Shown here: positions 7,464 to 16,141 of the stretch, one piece after another
Numbering within the stretch: the stretch's first letter is position 1
How the letters are laid out: each line of letters starts with the position of its first letter
Translations under genes and position numbers: made by a program
Notes under the pieces: generated by a model
Seen by the model: only the letters and a program-made list of their open reading frames with translations
What the model was told of the DNA's origin: nothing
Database searches by the model: none
Assembly: GCF_004795105.1 (NCBI RefSeq)
Contig: NZ_SSBL01000009.1
Location: 1-64,000 of the forward strand
Source: Streptomyces sp. A0642
Lineage (GTDB): Bacteria > Actinomycetota > Actinomycetes > Streptomycetales > Streptomycetaceae
Length of the DNA stretch: 64,000 nucleotides
Direction of reading: 5' to 3'

Positions 7464-8957
7464 ATGCGTAAGTGGGGGCCGCTCACCGCGGTCTGTCTGG
7501 GGACGTTCATGCTGCTGCTCGACGTCACGATCGTCATCGTGGCGCTGCCCGAGATGGCAGGGGTGCTGGACGCGTCGCTCTCCGACCTCCAGTGGGTCAT
7601 CGACGGATACGCGCTCGCGCTGGCCGCGCTGCTGCTCGGCATCGGGGCCGCCGCCGATCTGCTGGGGCGGCGCCGGGTCCATGTCGCGGGCGTCGTGCTC
7701 TTCGCCGTCGCCTCCCTGGCGTGCGGGCTCGCGTCGTCGCCGGCGGTGCTCGTCGCCGCGCGCGGGGTCCAAGGGGTGGGCGCCGCCGCGATGTTCGCGA
7801 CCACGCTGCCGTTGCTCGCCTCCGTGTACCGGGGCAAGGACCGGTCGGTCGCGCTCGGGCTGTGGGGTGCGGTGAGCGGGGGCGCCGCCGCGATCGGACC
7901 GGTGGTCGGCGGGCTGCTGACCGAGGGGCCCGGCTGGCGCTGGATCTTCTTCGTGAACCTCCCGGTCAGCGTCGCCGCGGTCTGGCTGACGGCCCGCACC
8001 GTGCCCGAGTCGCACGGGGCGCGGGGCCGGCGCATCGACTGGGCGGGGACCGCGAGCTTCGCGGTGTTCGCGGCGGCGGCGACGTACGCCGTCGTACGGG
8101 CGGGGAGCCTGGGCTGGACGTCGGGGCGCACGCTCGCCACGTTCGGGATCGCCGCGCTCGCCCTGCTCTGCTTCGTGCTCGTCGAACGGCGCGTCGCCCA
8201 CCCGCTGCTGGAGCTGTCGCTGTTCCGGAAGTCCGCGTTCACCGGGGTGATGGCCGGGGCGCTCGCGTACAACATGGCGGCCTTCGCCGTCCTGCCGTAC
8301 ACCTCGATCTGGCTGCAGACCGTCCTCGGCCTCAGTCCCGTCCAGGGCGGACTGGCGCTCCTGCCGCTGGCCGCGACCGCGTTCGTGGTGGCGGCCGTCG
8401 GCGGACGGCTGCTGCACGGGGTGCAGCCGAGGCTGACCATCGGCATCGGGCTCGCCCTGATCGGCGCCGGCACGCTCGGCCAGGCGGTCCTGGGCGCGGG
8501 CTCCTCGTGGCCGGCGCTGCTGCCGGGGCTGATCGTCGCGGGCATCGGTACGGGCCTGGTGTCCCCGGCGCTCGCGGGCGCCGCGCTCGCCGCTGTGGAG
8601 CCGGAGCGGGCGGGCATGGCGGGCGGCGCGGTCAACACCTTCCGGCAGCTCGGGTACGCCTTCGGGGTCGCCGTGCTCGGGACGGTGCTGACCTCGCGGA
8701 TCGGCGGGACGCTGAGCCAGGAGCAGTCCCACGCGCTCGCGGGCGGCGGCGCGTCCGGCCTGCGCGCGGCGGGGGTGCCGGAGCACGCGATGCGGGCGGC
8801 GTTCGCCTCGGGGCTGAACACGGCGGCCGTGGTGGCCGGGGTGGCGGGGATCGTCGCGGGGGCGGCGGTGCTGCTGCTGGTGAAGGGGGAGCGGGGGGCC
8901 CGGGAGGCTCGGAAGGACGCGGAGGCCCCGGGGCAGGAGGCGGTGCGCGTGGGGTAG
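7464..8957 (+). CDS. MFS drug exporter, DHA2 (14-TM) family
   Basis: A 497-residue integral membrane protein with about 14 hydrophobic segments. Motif A, GIGAAADLLGRRRV, lies near residue 65, and the N-terminal signature LLDVTIVIVALPEM is typical of EmrB/QacA-type proton-coupled exporters. It likely expels a toxic small molecule; the substrate cannot be told. GAGGAG precedes the ATG by seven bases. The divergent Lrp-type regulator is the obvious candidate controller. The last 25 residues are charged and cytoplasmic. Confidence 0.9.
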   Translation: MRKWGPLTAVCLGTFMLLLDVTIVIVALPEMAGVLDASLSDLQWVIDGYALALAALLLGIGAAADLLGRRRVHVAGVVLFAVASLACGLASSPAVLVAARGVQGVGAAAMFATTLPLLASVYRGKDRSVALGLWGAVSGGAAAIGPVVGGLLTEGPGWRWIFFVNLPVSVAAVWLTARTVPESHGARGRRIDWAGTASFAVFAAAATYAVVRAGSLGWTSGRTLATFGIAALALLCFVLVERRVAHPLLELSLFRKSAFTGVMAGALAYNMAAFAVLPYTSIWLQTVLGLSPVQGGLALLPLAATAFVVAAVGGRLLHGVQPRLTIGIGLALIGAGTLGQAVLGAGSSWPALLPGLIVAGIGTGLVSPALAGAALAAVEPERAGMAGGAVNTFRQLGYAFGVAVLGTVLTSRIGGTLSQEQSHALAGGGASGLRAAGVPEHAMRAAFASGLNTAAVVAGVAGIVAGAAVLLLVKGERGAREARKDAEAPGQEAVRVG

Positions 8958-9003
8958 GGCCGGGTGCGTGGGGGAGGCGGCGGCCGCCTTCGACGGCGCT
9001 GAG

Positions 9004-9085
9004 TCCTCCCGCGCCGGGCGGGCTTGGTTGGCCCTGTCCTCCCGCGCCGGACCGGGTCGGGTGAGGCCTTGTTCTCCCGCGCCGG
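9004..9085. repeat. Three tandem TCCTCCCGCGCCGG repeats
   Basis: The 14-mer TCCTCCCGCGCCGG occurs at 9004 and 9037, with a one-mismatch copy at 9072, spaced 33 and 35 bp and embedded in partly similar flanks. It occupies the spacer between the MFS gene and glmS, at the junction between the accessory block and core genes. Confidence 0.7.
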
Positions 9086-9233
9086 GCGGGGGCGGTTGGC
9101 GCCGCTGCCTCCCACCGCCGCACAGGCGGGATCGGGATCGACCTGTCCGACCGGTCTCGTTCGTGGGCTTGAAATAGCGGTTGCTTCTGCGACTATGCGA
9201 AGAACAGGGGCTGGTGACCAGGAAAGGACCACT

Positions 9234-11081
9234 ATGTGCGGAATCGTGGGTTACGTCGGTGGGCAGTCGGCGCAGGACGTCGTCGTCGCCGGTCTCAAAC
9301 GGCTGGAGTACCGGGGATACGACTCCGCCGGGATCGCGATCCTGGCCGACGGGGGACTGGCCGCCGCCAAGAAGGCCGGGAAGCTCGTCAACCTGGAGAA
9401 GGCGCTGGTCGAGCGGCCGCTGCCGGCCGGCAGCGCCGGGATCGGGCACACCCGGTGGGCCACCCACGGCGGCCCCACCGACATCAACGCCCACCCGCAC
9501 CTCGACAACGCCGGACGCGTCGCCGTCGTCCACAACGGGATCATCGAGAACTTCGCCGCCCTGCGCGCCGAGCTCGGCCGGCGCGGCCACGACCTGGTCT
9601 CCGAGACCGACACCGAGGTCGTCGCCCACCTCCTCGCCGAGGCGTCCTCGCAGAGCGCGGACCCGGCGGAGGCGATGCGGCAGGTCTGCCGCCGCCTCGA
9701 AGGGGCCTTCACGCTCGTGGCCGTCTTCGCGGACGCGCCCGACGTGGTGGTCGGGGCCCGGCGCAACTCGCCGCTCGTCGTCGGGGTGGGGGACGGAGAG
9801 GCCTTCCTCGCCTCCGACGTCGCCGCGTTCATCGCCCACACCCGTTCCGCGATCGAGCTCGGCCAGGACCAGGTGGTCGAGCTGCGGCGGGAGGGAGTCG
9901 TCGTCACCGGCTTCGACGGGGAGCCCGCCGACGTGCACGCGTACCACGTGGACTGGGACGCCTCCGCCGCCGAGAAGGGCGGCTACGCCTCCTTCATGCT
10001 CAAGGAGATCGCCGAGCAGCCCAAGGCCGTCACCGACACCCTCCTCGGCCGGATCGATCCGGAGGGCACGCTCCACCTCGACGAGGTGCGGATCACGCGG
10101 GGCGAGCTGCGCGAGGTCGACAAGGTGGTGATCGTCGCCTGCGGGACCGCGTTCCACGCCGGGATGATCGCCAAGTACGCCATCGAGCACTGGACCCGCA
10201 TCCCCTGCGAGACCGAGCTCGCCAGCGAGTTCCGCTACCGCGACCCGATCCTCGACCCGCACACCCTGGTCATCGCCATCTCGCAGTCCGGCGAGACGAT
10301 GGACACCCTGATGGCCCTGCGGCACGCCCGCGAACAGGGCGCGAAGGTCCTCGCCATCTGCAACACCAACGGCTCCACCATCCCGCGCGAGTCCGACGCC
10401 GTGCTCTACACGCACGCCGGCCCCGAGGTCGCCGTCGCCTCCACCAAGGCGTTCCTGACCCAGTTGGTCGCCTGCTACCTCGTCGCCCTCTATCTCGGCC
10501 AGGTCCGCGGGACCAAGTGGGGCGACGAGATCCGCACCGTCATCCGCCAGCTCTCCGACATCTCCGGCTCCGTCGGCCGGGTCCTGTCCACCATGGAGCC
10601 GGTCCGTGAGCTGGCCCGGTCGCTGGCCTCGCACGACACCGTGCTCTTCCTCGGCCGGCACGTCGGCTATCCGGTCGCCCTGGAAGGCGCGTTGAAGCTC
10701 AAGGAACTCGCGTACATGCACGCCGAGGGGTTCGCCGCCGGCGAGCTCAAGCACGGGCCGATCGCACTCATCGAGGAAGGGCTCCCCGTCGTCGTGGTGG
10801 TGCCGTCACCCGCCGGGCGGTCGGTGCTGCACGACAAGATCGTGTCGAACATCCAGGAGATCCGGGCCCGCGGCGCCCTCACCGTCGTCATCGCGGAGGA
10901 GGGCGACGACGAGGTCGTCCCGTACGCCGACCACCTCATCCGGATCCCCGCAACGCCTACGCTGCTTCAGCCGCTGGTCGCCACCGTGCCCTTGCAGGTC
11001 TTCGCCTGCGAACTGGCGACGGCCCGCGGCAACGAGGTGGACCAGCCGCGCAACCTGGCGAAGTCCGTCACCGTGGAGTGA
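9234..11081 (+). CDS. glmS: Glutamine-fructose-6-phosphate aminotransferase
   Basis: Makes glucosamine-6-phosphate from fructose-6-phosphate and glutamine, the entry step to peptidoglycan amino sugars. The 615-residue product starts MCGIVGYVG, so the N-terminal nucleophile Cys2 of the class II glutaminase domain (about 2-230) is exposed after methionine removal. Two SIS domains follow (about 290-430 and 460-600), with ISQSGETMDT in the first. The C-terminus ends DQPRNLAKSVTVE as expected. AAAGGA precedes the ATG. acpS follows after 28 bp and is probably co-transcribed. Confidence 0.97.
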   Translation: MCGIVGYVGGQSAQDVVVAGLKRLEYRGYDSAGIAILADGGLAAAKKAGKLVNLEKALVERPLPAGSAGIGHTRWATHGGPTDINAHPHLDNAGRVAVVHNGIIENFAALRAELGRRGHDLVSETDTEVVAHLLAEASSQSADPAEAMRQVCRRLEGAFTLVAVFADAPDVVVGARRNSPLVVGVGDGEAFLASDVAAFIAHTRSAIELGQDQVVELRREGVVVTGFDGEPADVHAYHVDWDASAAEKGGYASFMLKEIAEQPKAVTDTLLGRIDPEGTLHLDEVRITRGELREVDKVVIVACGTAFHAGMIAKYAIEHWTRIPCETELASEFRYRDPILDPHTLVIAISQSGETMDTLMALRHAREQGAKVLAICNTNGSTIPRESDAVLYTHAGPEVAVASTKAFLTQLVACYLVALYLGQVRGTKWGDEIRTVIRQLSDISGSVGRVLSTMEPVRELARSLASHDTVLFLGRHVGYPVALEGALKLKELAYMHAEGFAAGELKHGPIALIEEGLPVVVVVPSPAGRSVLHDKIVSNIQEIRARGALTVVIAEEGDDEVVPYADHLIRIPATPTLLQPLVATVPLQVFACELATARGNEVDQPRNLAKSVTVE

Positions 11082-11109
11082 GCCGTGAGCGAGCAGTGAG
11101 GGTGCGTAC

Positions 11110-11478
11110 GTGATCATCGGGGTCGGGATCGATGTGGCGGAGATCGAGCGGTTCGACGCGGCGCTGGAACGTACGCCGCAGCTGGCCGCGCGCCTCTTCG
11201 TGGAGCGGGAGCTGCTGCTGCCCGGGGGCGAGCGGCGCGGGATCGCCTCGCTGGCCGCCCGGTTCGCCGCCAAGGAGGCCCTCGCCAAGGCGCTCGGAGC
11301 GCCCGCCGGGCTGCTGTGGACGGACGCCGAGGTGTACGTCGAGGAGAGCGGGCAGCCCCGGCTGCGGGTCCAGGGGACCGTCGCCGCACGCGCGGCCGAA
11401 CTGGGCGTGCGGCAGTGGCACGTGTCGCTGAGTCATGACGCGGGGGTGGCCTCGGCGGTGGTGATCGCGGAGGGCTGA
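11110..11478 (+). CDS. acpS: Holo-[acyl-carrier-protein] synthase
   Basis: Transfers phosphopantetheine from CoA to the serine of acyl carrier proteins. At 122 residues it has the usual AcpS length. It begins IIGVGIDVAEIERF, carrying the Mg-binding aspartate of the GxD motif, and has RFAAKEALAKALG, the family's second signature with the metal-binding glutamate. GTG start with GAGGGT upstream. It sits between glmS and the NAD(P)HX repair gene. Its TGA stop lies in the first copy of a perfect 27-bp tandem repeat. Confidence 0.95.
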   Translation: MIIGVGIDVAEIERFDAALERTPQLAARLFVERELLLPGGERRGIASLAARFAAKEALAKALGAPAGLLWTDAEVYVEESGQPRLRVQGTVAARAAELGVRQWHVSLSHDAGVASAVVIAEG

Positions 11479-11527
11479 GCCGGGGGCGTACCCGCGGATT
11501 GCTGAGCCGGGGGCGTACCCGCGGATT
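11474..11527. repeat. Perfect 27-bp tandem duplication
   Basis: Positions 11474-11500 and 11501-11527 are identical (unit begins GCTGAGCCGG and ends CCCGCGGATT). The first copy contains the acpS stop codon, and the second ends just before the presumed promoter of the next gene. Confidence 0.95.
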
Positions 11528-11533
11528 ACTGCG

Positions 11534-11539
11534 TACGTT
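11534..11539 (+). promoter_or_regulatory. Probable -10 of a leaderless promoter for nnr
   Basis: TACGTT ends six bases before the ATG at 11546, and no Shine-Dalgarno is present. This spacing puts the transcript start at the start codon. No convincing -35 is seen; that region falls in the duplicated 27-mer. Confidence 0.45.
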
Positions 11540-11545
11540 GGTGCC

Positions 11546-13012
11546 ATGCGTACCGCTTACAGCGTCTCGACCGTACGGGCCGCCGAACAGGCCCTGATGG
11601 CACGGCTTCCGGAGGGCGCGTTGATGCAGCGCGCCGCCGCCGGACTCGCGGCCGCCTGCGCCGACCTGCTGCGGCGCGGCGGCCGGGTCTACGGCTCCCG
11701 CGTCGTCCTCCTCGTCGGCAGCGGCGACAACGGGGGCGACGCCCTGTACGCGGGGGCCAGGCTGGCCCGGCGCGGGGCGGGAGTCGTGGCCGTGCGCGTC
11801 TCGGCCGGCCGGGCCCACGAGGGCGGGGTCGCGGCCCTGCTGGCGGCGGGCGGGCGGGTGGTGGACGCCGGTGAAGGCGGCCCGCACCGCGACCGGGGCG
11901 GGCACATCGACCTCGTCGTCGACGGCATCACCGGCATCGGCGGCCGCGGCGGACTGCGGCCGGACGCCGCCGCCGTGGTGGCGCACTACGCGGCGCACGG
12001 GGCGCCCGTCCTCGCCGTCGATCTGCCGAGCGGTGTGGAGGCGGACACCGGCGAGGTACCGGGGGCCGCCGTGCGCGCGGACGCGACCGTCACCTTCGGG
12101 GCGTACAAACCGGGGCTGCTCGTCGACCCGGCCGCAGAACGGGCCGGTGCGCTGCACCTCGTCGACATCGGGCTCGGCGCCGAACTGCCGGACGTGCCCG
12201 AGCTGGAGGCGCTGCAGTACGCGGACGTCGCCGCGCTGCTGCCCGTGCCCGCCGCGGAGACCGACAAGTACCGGCGCGGCGTCGTCGGCATCGCCGCCGG
12301 ATCGGCGCGCTACCCGGGGGCCGCGGTCCTCGCCGTCTCCGGGGCGCTGCGTGGCGGGGCCGGGGCCGTGCGCTACGTCGGGCCGGGTGGCGACGCGGTG
12401 ATCGCCCGCCATCCGGAGACCCTCGTCCACGCGGGCCCGCCCTCGAAGGCGGGGCGTGTGCAGGCGTGGGTGGCCGGACCGGGGCTCGGCGACGGCACGG
12501 ACGCCGTCGACGCGGTCGCCGACGTGCTGGCCGCCGACGTGCCGGTGCTCGTCGACGCGGACGGACTGCGGCTGCTGGACGCGGACGTCGTACGCGCGCG
12601 CACCGCGCCCACCGTCCTCACCCCGCACGCCGGGGAGGCCGCGGCGCTGCTCGGCGTGGCGCGCGAGGAGGTCGAGGCGGGGCGGCTCGCCGCCGTACGG
12701 GAACTCGCCTCCCGGTTCCGTGCCACGGTCCTGCTCAAGGGGTCGACGACCCTGATCGCCACCGACGAGCCCCGCACCCCCGTGCGGGTCAACCCGACCG
12801 GCACCTCCTGGCTGGCCACCGCCGGCAGCGGGGACGTGCTCTCCGGGCTGACCGGTTCGCTGCTGGCCGCGGGCCTCGTGCCGCGCGACGCCGCGTCCGC
12901 CGGCGCCTACCTCCACGGCCTCGCCGCACGGCACGCCTCCGACGGATCCCCGGTCGCCGCGCAGGACGTCGCCGAGGCGATCAGGGCGGCATGGCGGGAC
13001 GTACGGGCCTGA
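11546..13012 (+). CDS. nnr: Bifunctional NAD(P)HX epimerase/dehydratase
   Basis: Repairs hydrated NADH and NADPH. The N-terminal YjeF_N domain (about 1-210) epimerises the R and S hydrates (VGSGDNGGDALYAG motif near residue 55). The C-terminal ribokinase-like domain (about 225-480) dehydrates S-NAD(P)HX using ADP or ATP, with the DADGLRLL strand and the catalytic TAGSGDVLSGLTG motif. At 488 residues it is the usual fused bacterial form. It is followed 31 bp later by a DUF488 gene. No ribosome binding site precedes the ATG, consistent with a leaderless mRNA. Confidence 0.94.
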   Translation: MRTAYSVSTVRAAEQALMARLPEGALMQRAAAGLAAACADLLRRGGRVYGSRVVLLVGSGDNGGDALYAGARLARRGAGVVAVRVSAGRAHEGGVAALLAAGGRVVDAGEGGPHRDRGGHIDLVVDGITGIGGRGGLRPDAAAVVAHYAAHGAPVLAVDLPSGVEADTGEVPGAAVRADATVTFGAYKPGLLVDPAAERAGALHLVDIGLGAELPDVPELEALQYADVAALLPVPAAETDKYRRGVVGIAAGSARYPGAAVLAVSGALRGGAGAVRYVGPGGDAVIARHPETLVHAGPPSKAGRVQAWVAGPGLGDGTDAVDAVADVLAADVPVLVDADGLRLLDADVVRARTAPTVLTPHAGEAAALLGVAREEVEAGRLAAVRELASRFRATVLLKGSTTLIATDEPRTPVRVNPTGTSWLATAGSGDVLSGLTGSLLAAGLVPRDAASAGAYLHGLAARHASDGSPVAAQDVAEAIRAAWRDVRA

Positions 13013-13043
13013 GCGATGCTGGAAGCGGCGAGAGGGGACACAC

Positions 13044-13430
13044 GTGACCGCCGACGGTGAGCTGCGGATACGCCGGGTGTACGACCCGGCGGAGGACGGC
13101 GACGGCACCCGCGTCCTCGTCGACCGGCTGTGGCCGCGCGGCGTCTCCAAGGACCGGGCCGCGATCGACCGATGGCTCAAGGACGTCACCCCGTCGGACG
13201 AACTGCGCTCCTGGTACCACGAGGACCGCTCCGGGACCCGGTACGACGAGTTCGTCGACCGCTACCGCGCCGAGCTGGCCGACCCCGTGCACGCGGCGGC
13301 CGTGGACGAGCTGATGTCGCTCGTCCGCGAGGGTGGTCCGGTGACGCTGGTCACCGCCGTCAAGGACGTCCCGCACAGCCACGTCCCCGTCCTCGTCGAC
13401 CAGGTGGACCACGAGCTGCACCACCGCTGA
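13044..13430 (+). CDS. DUF488 family protein
   Basis: A 128-residue soluble protein with the family signature VLVDRLWPRGVSKDRAAIDRWLKDVTPSDELRSWY near the N-terminus and a C-terminal VTLVTAVKDVPHSHVPVL strand. DUF488 proteins are widespread small alpha/beta proteins without an established reaction. GTG start with GAGAGGGGA upstream. It is probably co-transcribed with nnr (31-bp gap) and precedes alr. Confidence 0.88.
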   Translation: MTADGELRIRRVYDPAEDGDGTRVLVDRLWPRGVSKDRAAIDRWLKDVTPSDELRSWYHEDRSGTRYDEFVDRYRAELADPVHAAAVDELMSLVREGGPVTLVTAVKDVPHSHVPVLVDQVDHELHHR

Positions 13431-13512
13431 CGTGCTTCCGCGCCGGCCCACCGGGCCCCGACGCGCCCGCCGCCCGGGAGTCTCGCCGTACGCCTCTGAG
13501 AGACTGGGCGCG

Positions 13513-14682
13513 ATGAACGAGACAGCGCCCCTGAGAGCCCGTGCCGAGATCGACCTCGCCGCACTGCGCGCCAACGTGCGCGTGCTGCGTGCCCGGGCGG
13601 CCGGGGCGCAGCTCATGGCCGTGGTCAAGTCCGACGGCTACGGACACGGGGCCGAGCGCTGCGCCCGCGCCGCCCTCGAAGCGGGCGCCACCTGGCTGGG
13701 CACCGCCACCCCGCACGAGGCGCTCGCCCTGCGCGCGGCCGGGCTCGGCGGCCGGGTGATGTGCTGGCTGTGGACGCCGGGCGGCCCCTGGCGCGAGGCG
13801 ATCGAGGCCGACATCGACGTGTCGGTGAGCGGCCTGTGGGCGCTGCGCGAGGTCACCGCGGCGGCGGCGGAGGCGGGCCGGCCCGCCCGTATCCAGCTCA
13901 AGGCCGACACCGGCCTCGGCCGCAACGGCTGCCAGCCCGCCGACTGGGCCGAACTGGTCGCCGCCGCCCGCACCGCCGAGCAGGCGGGCACCGTCCGCAT
14001 CACCGGCCTGTGGTCCCACTTCGCCTGCGCCGACGAGCCCGGGCACCCCTCCATCACCGCCCAGCTCGACACCTTCCGCGACATGGTGGCGTACGCCGAG
14101 AAGGCCGGCGTCGAGCCCGAGGTGCGGCACATCGCGAACTCCCCGGCGACGCTCACGGTGCCCGAGTCGCACTTCGACCTCGTGCGGACCGGGATCGCCC
14201 TGTACGGCATCTCGCCCAGCCCCGAGCTCGGCACCCCGGCGGACTTCGGGCTGCGTCCCGTGATGACGCTCGCCGCGTCCCTCGCCCTGGTGAAGCGGGT
14301 GCCGGCCGGCCACGGCGTCAGTTACGGGCACCACTACACGACGTCCGCGGAGACCACGCTCGGCCTGGTGCCGGTCGGGTACGCGGACGGCGTCCCGCGC
14401 CACGCCTCGGGCCGCGGCCCCGTCCTGGTCGGCGGTGTCCGGCGGACGATCGCGGGCCGGGTGGCCATGGACCAGTTCGTCGTCGATCTCGACGGGGACG
14501 AGCCGCCGGTCGGCAGCGAAGCCGTGCTCTTCGGCCCGGGGGACCGGGGCGAGCCGAGCGCCGAGGACTGGGCGCGGGCGGCGGACACGATCGCGTACGA
14601 GATCGTCACCCGGATCGGCGGCCGGGTGCCGCGCGTCTACCGCGACGACGAAACGCCGGAGGCCCCCTCGACCGGGCCCTGA
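13513..14682 (+). CDS. alr: Alanine racemase
   Basis: PLP enzyme that interconverts L- and D-alanine for peptidoglycan. The 389-residue product has the PLP lysine in MAVVKSDGYGHG near residue 38 and the catalytic tyrosine in GVSYGHHYTT near residue 274, with the N-terminal TIM barrel and C-terminal beta domain of normal length. I start at the ATG at 13513, where the alr-type N-terminus RARAEIDLAALRANV begins; the upstream in-frame extension has no ribosome binding site. It lies just ahead of an alpha/beta hydrolase and tsaE, a gene order common in Streptomyces. Confidence 0.96.
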   Translation: MNETAPLRARAEIDLAALRANVRVLRARAAGAQLMAVVKSDGYGHGAERCARAALEAGATWLGTATPHEALALRAAGLGGRVMCWLWTPGGPWREAIEADIDVSVSGLWALREVTAAAAEAGRPARIQLKADTGLGRNGCQPADWAELVAAARTAEQAGTVRITGLWSHFACADEPGHPSITAQLDTFRDMVAYAEKAGVEPEVRHIANSPATLTVPESHFDLVRTGIALYGISPSPELGTPADFGLRPVMTLAASLALVKRVPAGHGVSYGHHYTTSAETTLGLVPVGYADGVPRHASGRGPVLVGGVRRTIAGRVAMDQFVVDLDGDEPPVGSEAVLFGPGDRGEPSAEDWARAADTIAYEIVTRIGGRVPRVYRDDETPEAPSTGP

Positions 14683-14808
14683 CCGAACAACCGCCCCTGA
14701 CCAGGCACGATCTGAGCATGTCCCGGGACGGCCGGACAAGAGCGCAGGAGACCGGCCGGCCCTGACCGACCCGACGGGCACGACACGACCGACGAGGAGC
14801 GCGGCACG

Positions 14809-16032
14809 GTGAGCGAGATCAGCGCGGGGGAAGCGGTGGTGACGGCCGCTTCGGCGGCCGGCTGGCGCCGGGCGGGTTTCGCCGGGGCCGCCATAGGTGT
14901 GATCGCCGCGGGCGCGGCGGCCGGCGTCGCGGTCGAGCGGCTGACCGTCGGCCGTGGCATGCGCAAGCGGGCCAGGCTGGCCCTGGACGCCAGCGGACCG
15001 TACGGCTCGCTGCGCGGGCTGCCGGGCCGGGCGGCGGCCGACGACGGCACCGAGCTGTACTACGAGATCGACGAGGTCGACCCCGGCAGCCGTCCGGGAG
15101 CGGGCGGCACGCCCCTCGGCTCCGCCGCCGCCGGTCCACGCCGGCGCCGGCTCTTCGGACGCAAGGCGCCCGCCCCGGTGACGGTCGTCTTCAGTCACGG
15201 CTACTGCCTCAGCCAGGACTCCTGGCACTTCCAGCGGGCGGCCCTGCGCGGTCTCGTGCGGACCGTCCACTGGGACCAGCGCAGCCACGGGCGCTCGGAG
15301 CGCGGCCGGGCGCAGGCGCAGGGGGTGCACGTCGGCATCGACCAGCTCGGCCGCGACCTCAAGGCAGTGATCGACGCGGCCGCCCCCGAGGGCCCGCTGG
15401 TGCTGGTCGGGCACTCCATGGGCGGCATGACGATCATGGCGTTCGCCGACCAGTACCCCGCCCTGATGCGCGACCGGGTCGCCGCGGTCGCCTTCGTGGG
15501 CACGTCGGGCGGGAAGCTGAGCGAGGTCAGTTTCGGCCTGCCGGTGGTGGGCGTGAACGCGGTGCGGCGGGTGCTGCCGGGCGTGCTGAAGGCGCTCGGC
15601 TCGCAGGCGGAGCTGGTGGAGCGGGGGAGGCGGGCGACCGCGGATCTGTTCGCCGGGCTGATCAAGCGGTACTCGTTCGGATCGCGGGACGTGGACCCGG
15701 CTGTCGAGCGGTTCGCCGAGCGGCTCATCGAGTCCACGCCGATCGACGTCGTCGCGGAGTTCTACCCCGCCTTCGCCGAGCACGACAAGAGCAACGCGCT
15801 GCCGCTGTTCCGGGACGTCCCGGTGCTGATCCTGGCGGGCGACAAGGACCTGGTGACGCCCAGCTCGCACAGCGAGGCCATCGCGGACCAGCTGCCCGAC
15901 GCGGAACTGGTCATCGTCCCGGACGCCGGGCACCTGGTGATGCTGGAGCACCCGGAGACGGTGACGGACCGGCTGGCGGACCTGCTGGTGCGGGCCGGGG
16001 CCGTGCCGGAGTCGTCCGAGGCGCGTGGGTGA
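14809..16032 (+). CDS. Alpha/beta hydrolase with N-terminal membrane segment
   Basis: A 407-residue protein. A hydrophobic stretch near residues 22-45 (AGFAGAAIGVIAAGAAAGVAV) probably anchors it in the membrane. The hydrolase core starts at VTVVFSHGYCLSQDSW (about 125), with the nucleophile elbow GHSMGG (S203), an acid near LAGDKDLVTP and the catalytic histidine in DAGHLVMLEHP. The substrate is unknown; an ester or lipid is plausible. GTG start with GGAG upstream. It lies between alr and tsaE in the core cluster. Confidence 0.9.
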   Translation: MSEISAGEAVVTAASAAGWRRAGFAGAAIGVIAAGAAAGVAVERLTVGRGMRKRARLALDASGPYGSLRGLPGRAAADDGTELYYEIDEVDPGSRPGAGGTPLGSAAAGPRRRRLFGRKAPAPVTVVFSHGYCLSQDSWHFQRAALRGLVRTVHWDQRSHGRSERGRAQAQGVHVGIDQLGRDLKAVIDAAAPEGPLVLVGHSMGGMTIMAFADQYPALMRDRVAAVAFVGTSGGKLSEVSFGLPVVGVNAVRRVLPGVLKALGSQAELVERGRRATADLFAGLIKRYSFGSRDVDPAVERFAERLIESTPIDVVAEFYPAFAEHDKSNALPLFRDVPVLILAGDKDLVTPSSHSEAIADQLPDAELVIVPDAGHLVMLEHPETVTDRLADLLVRAGAVPESSEARG

Positions 16033-16141
16033 GGGCCCCGGGCCCGTCGCGCCGGGTGCGGACCGGGGCCCGGCCCCGTCGTCCCGGTGGCTCGCCGGCT
16101 GAGGGCCGGATCCGTACCGGAATCCTCTAACGTTGGCGGGC

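Noticed and set aside
6354..10754. A 1466-codon open frame on the minus strand through the MFS and glmS genes
   Set aside because: Only its last 327 codons (6354-7337) are a real protein (Lrp-type). The upstream part is antisense to the MFS exporter and glmS and has no start signal or domain.
11114..13189. A 691-codon minus-strand frame opposite acpS and nnr
   Set aside because: Antisense shadow of conserved enzymes; low complexity; no ribosome binding site.
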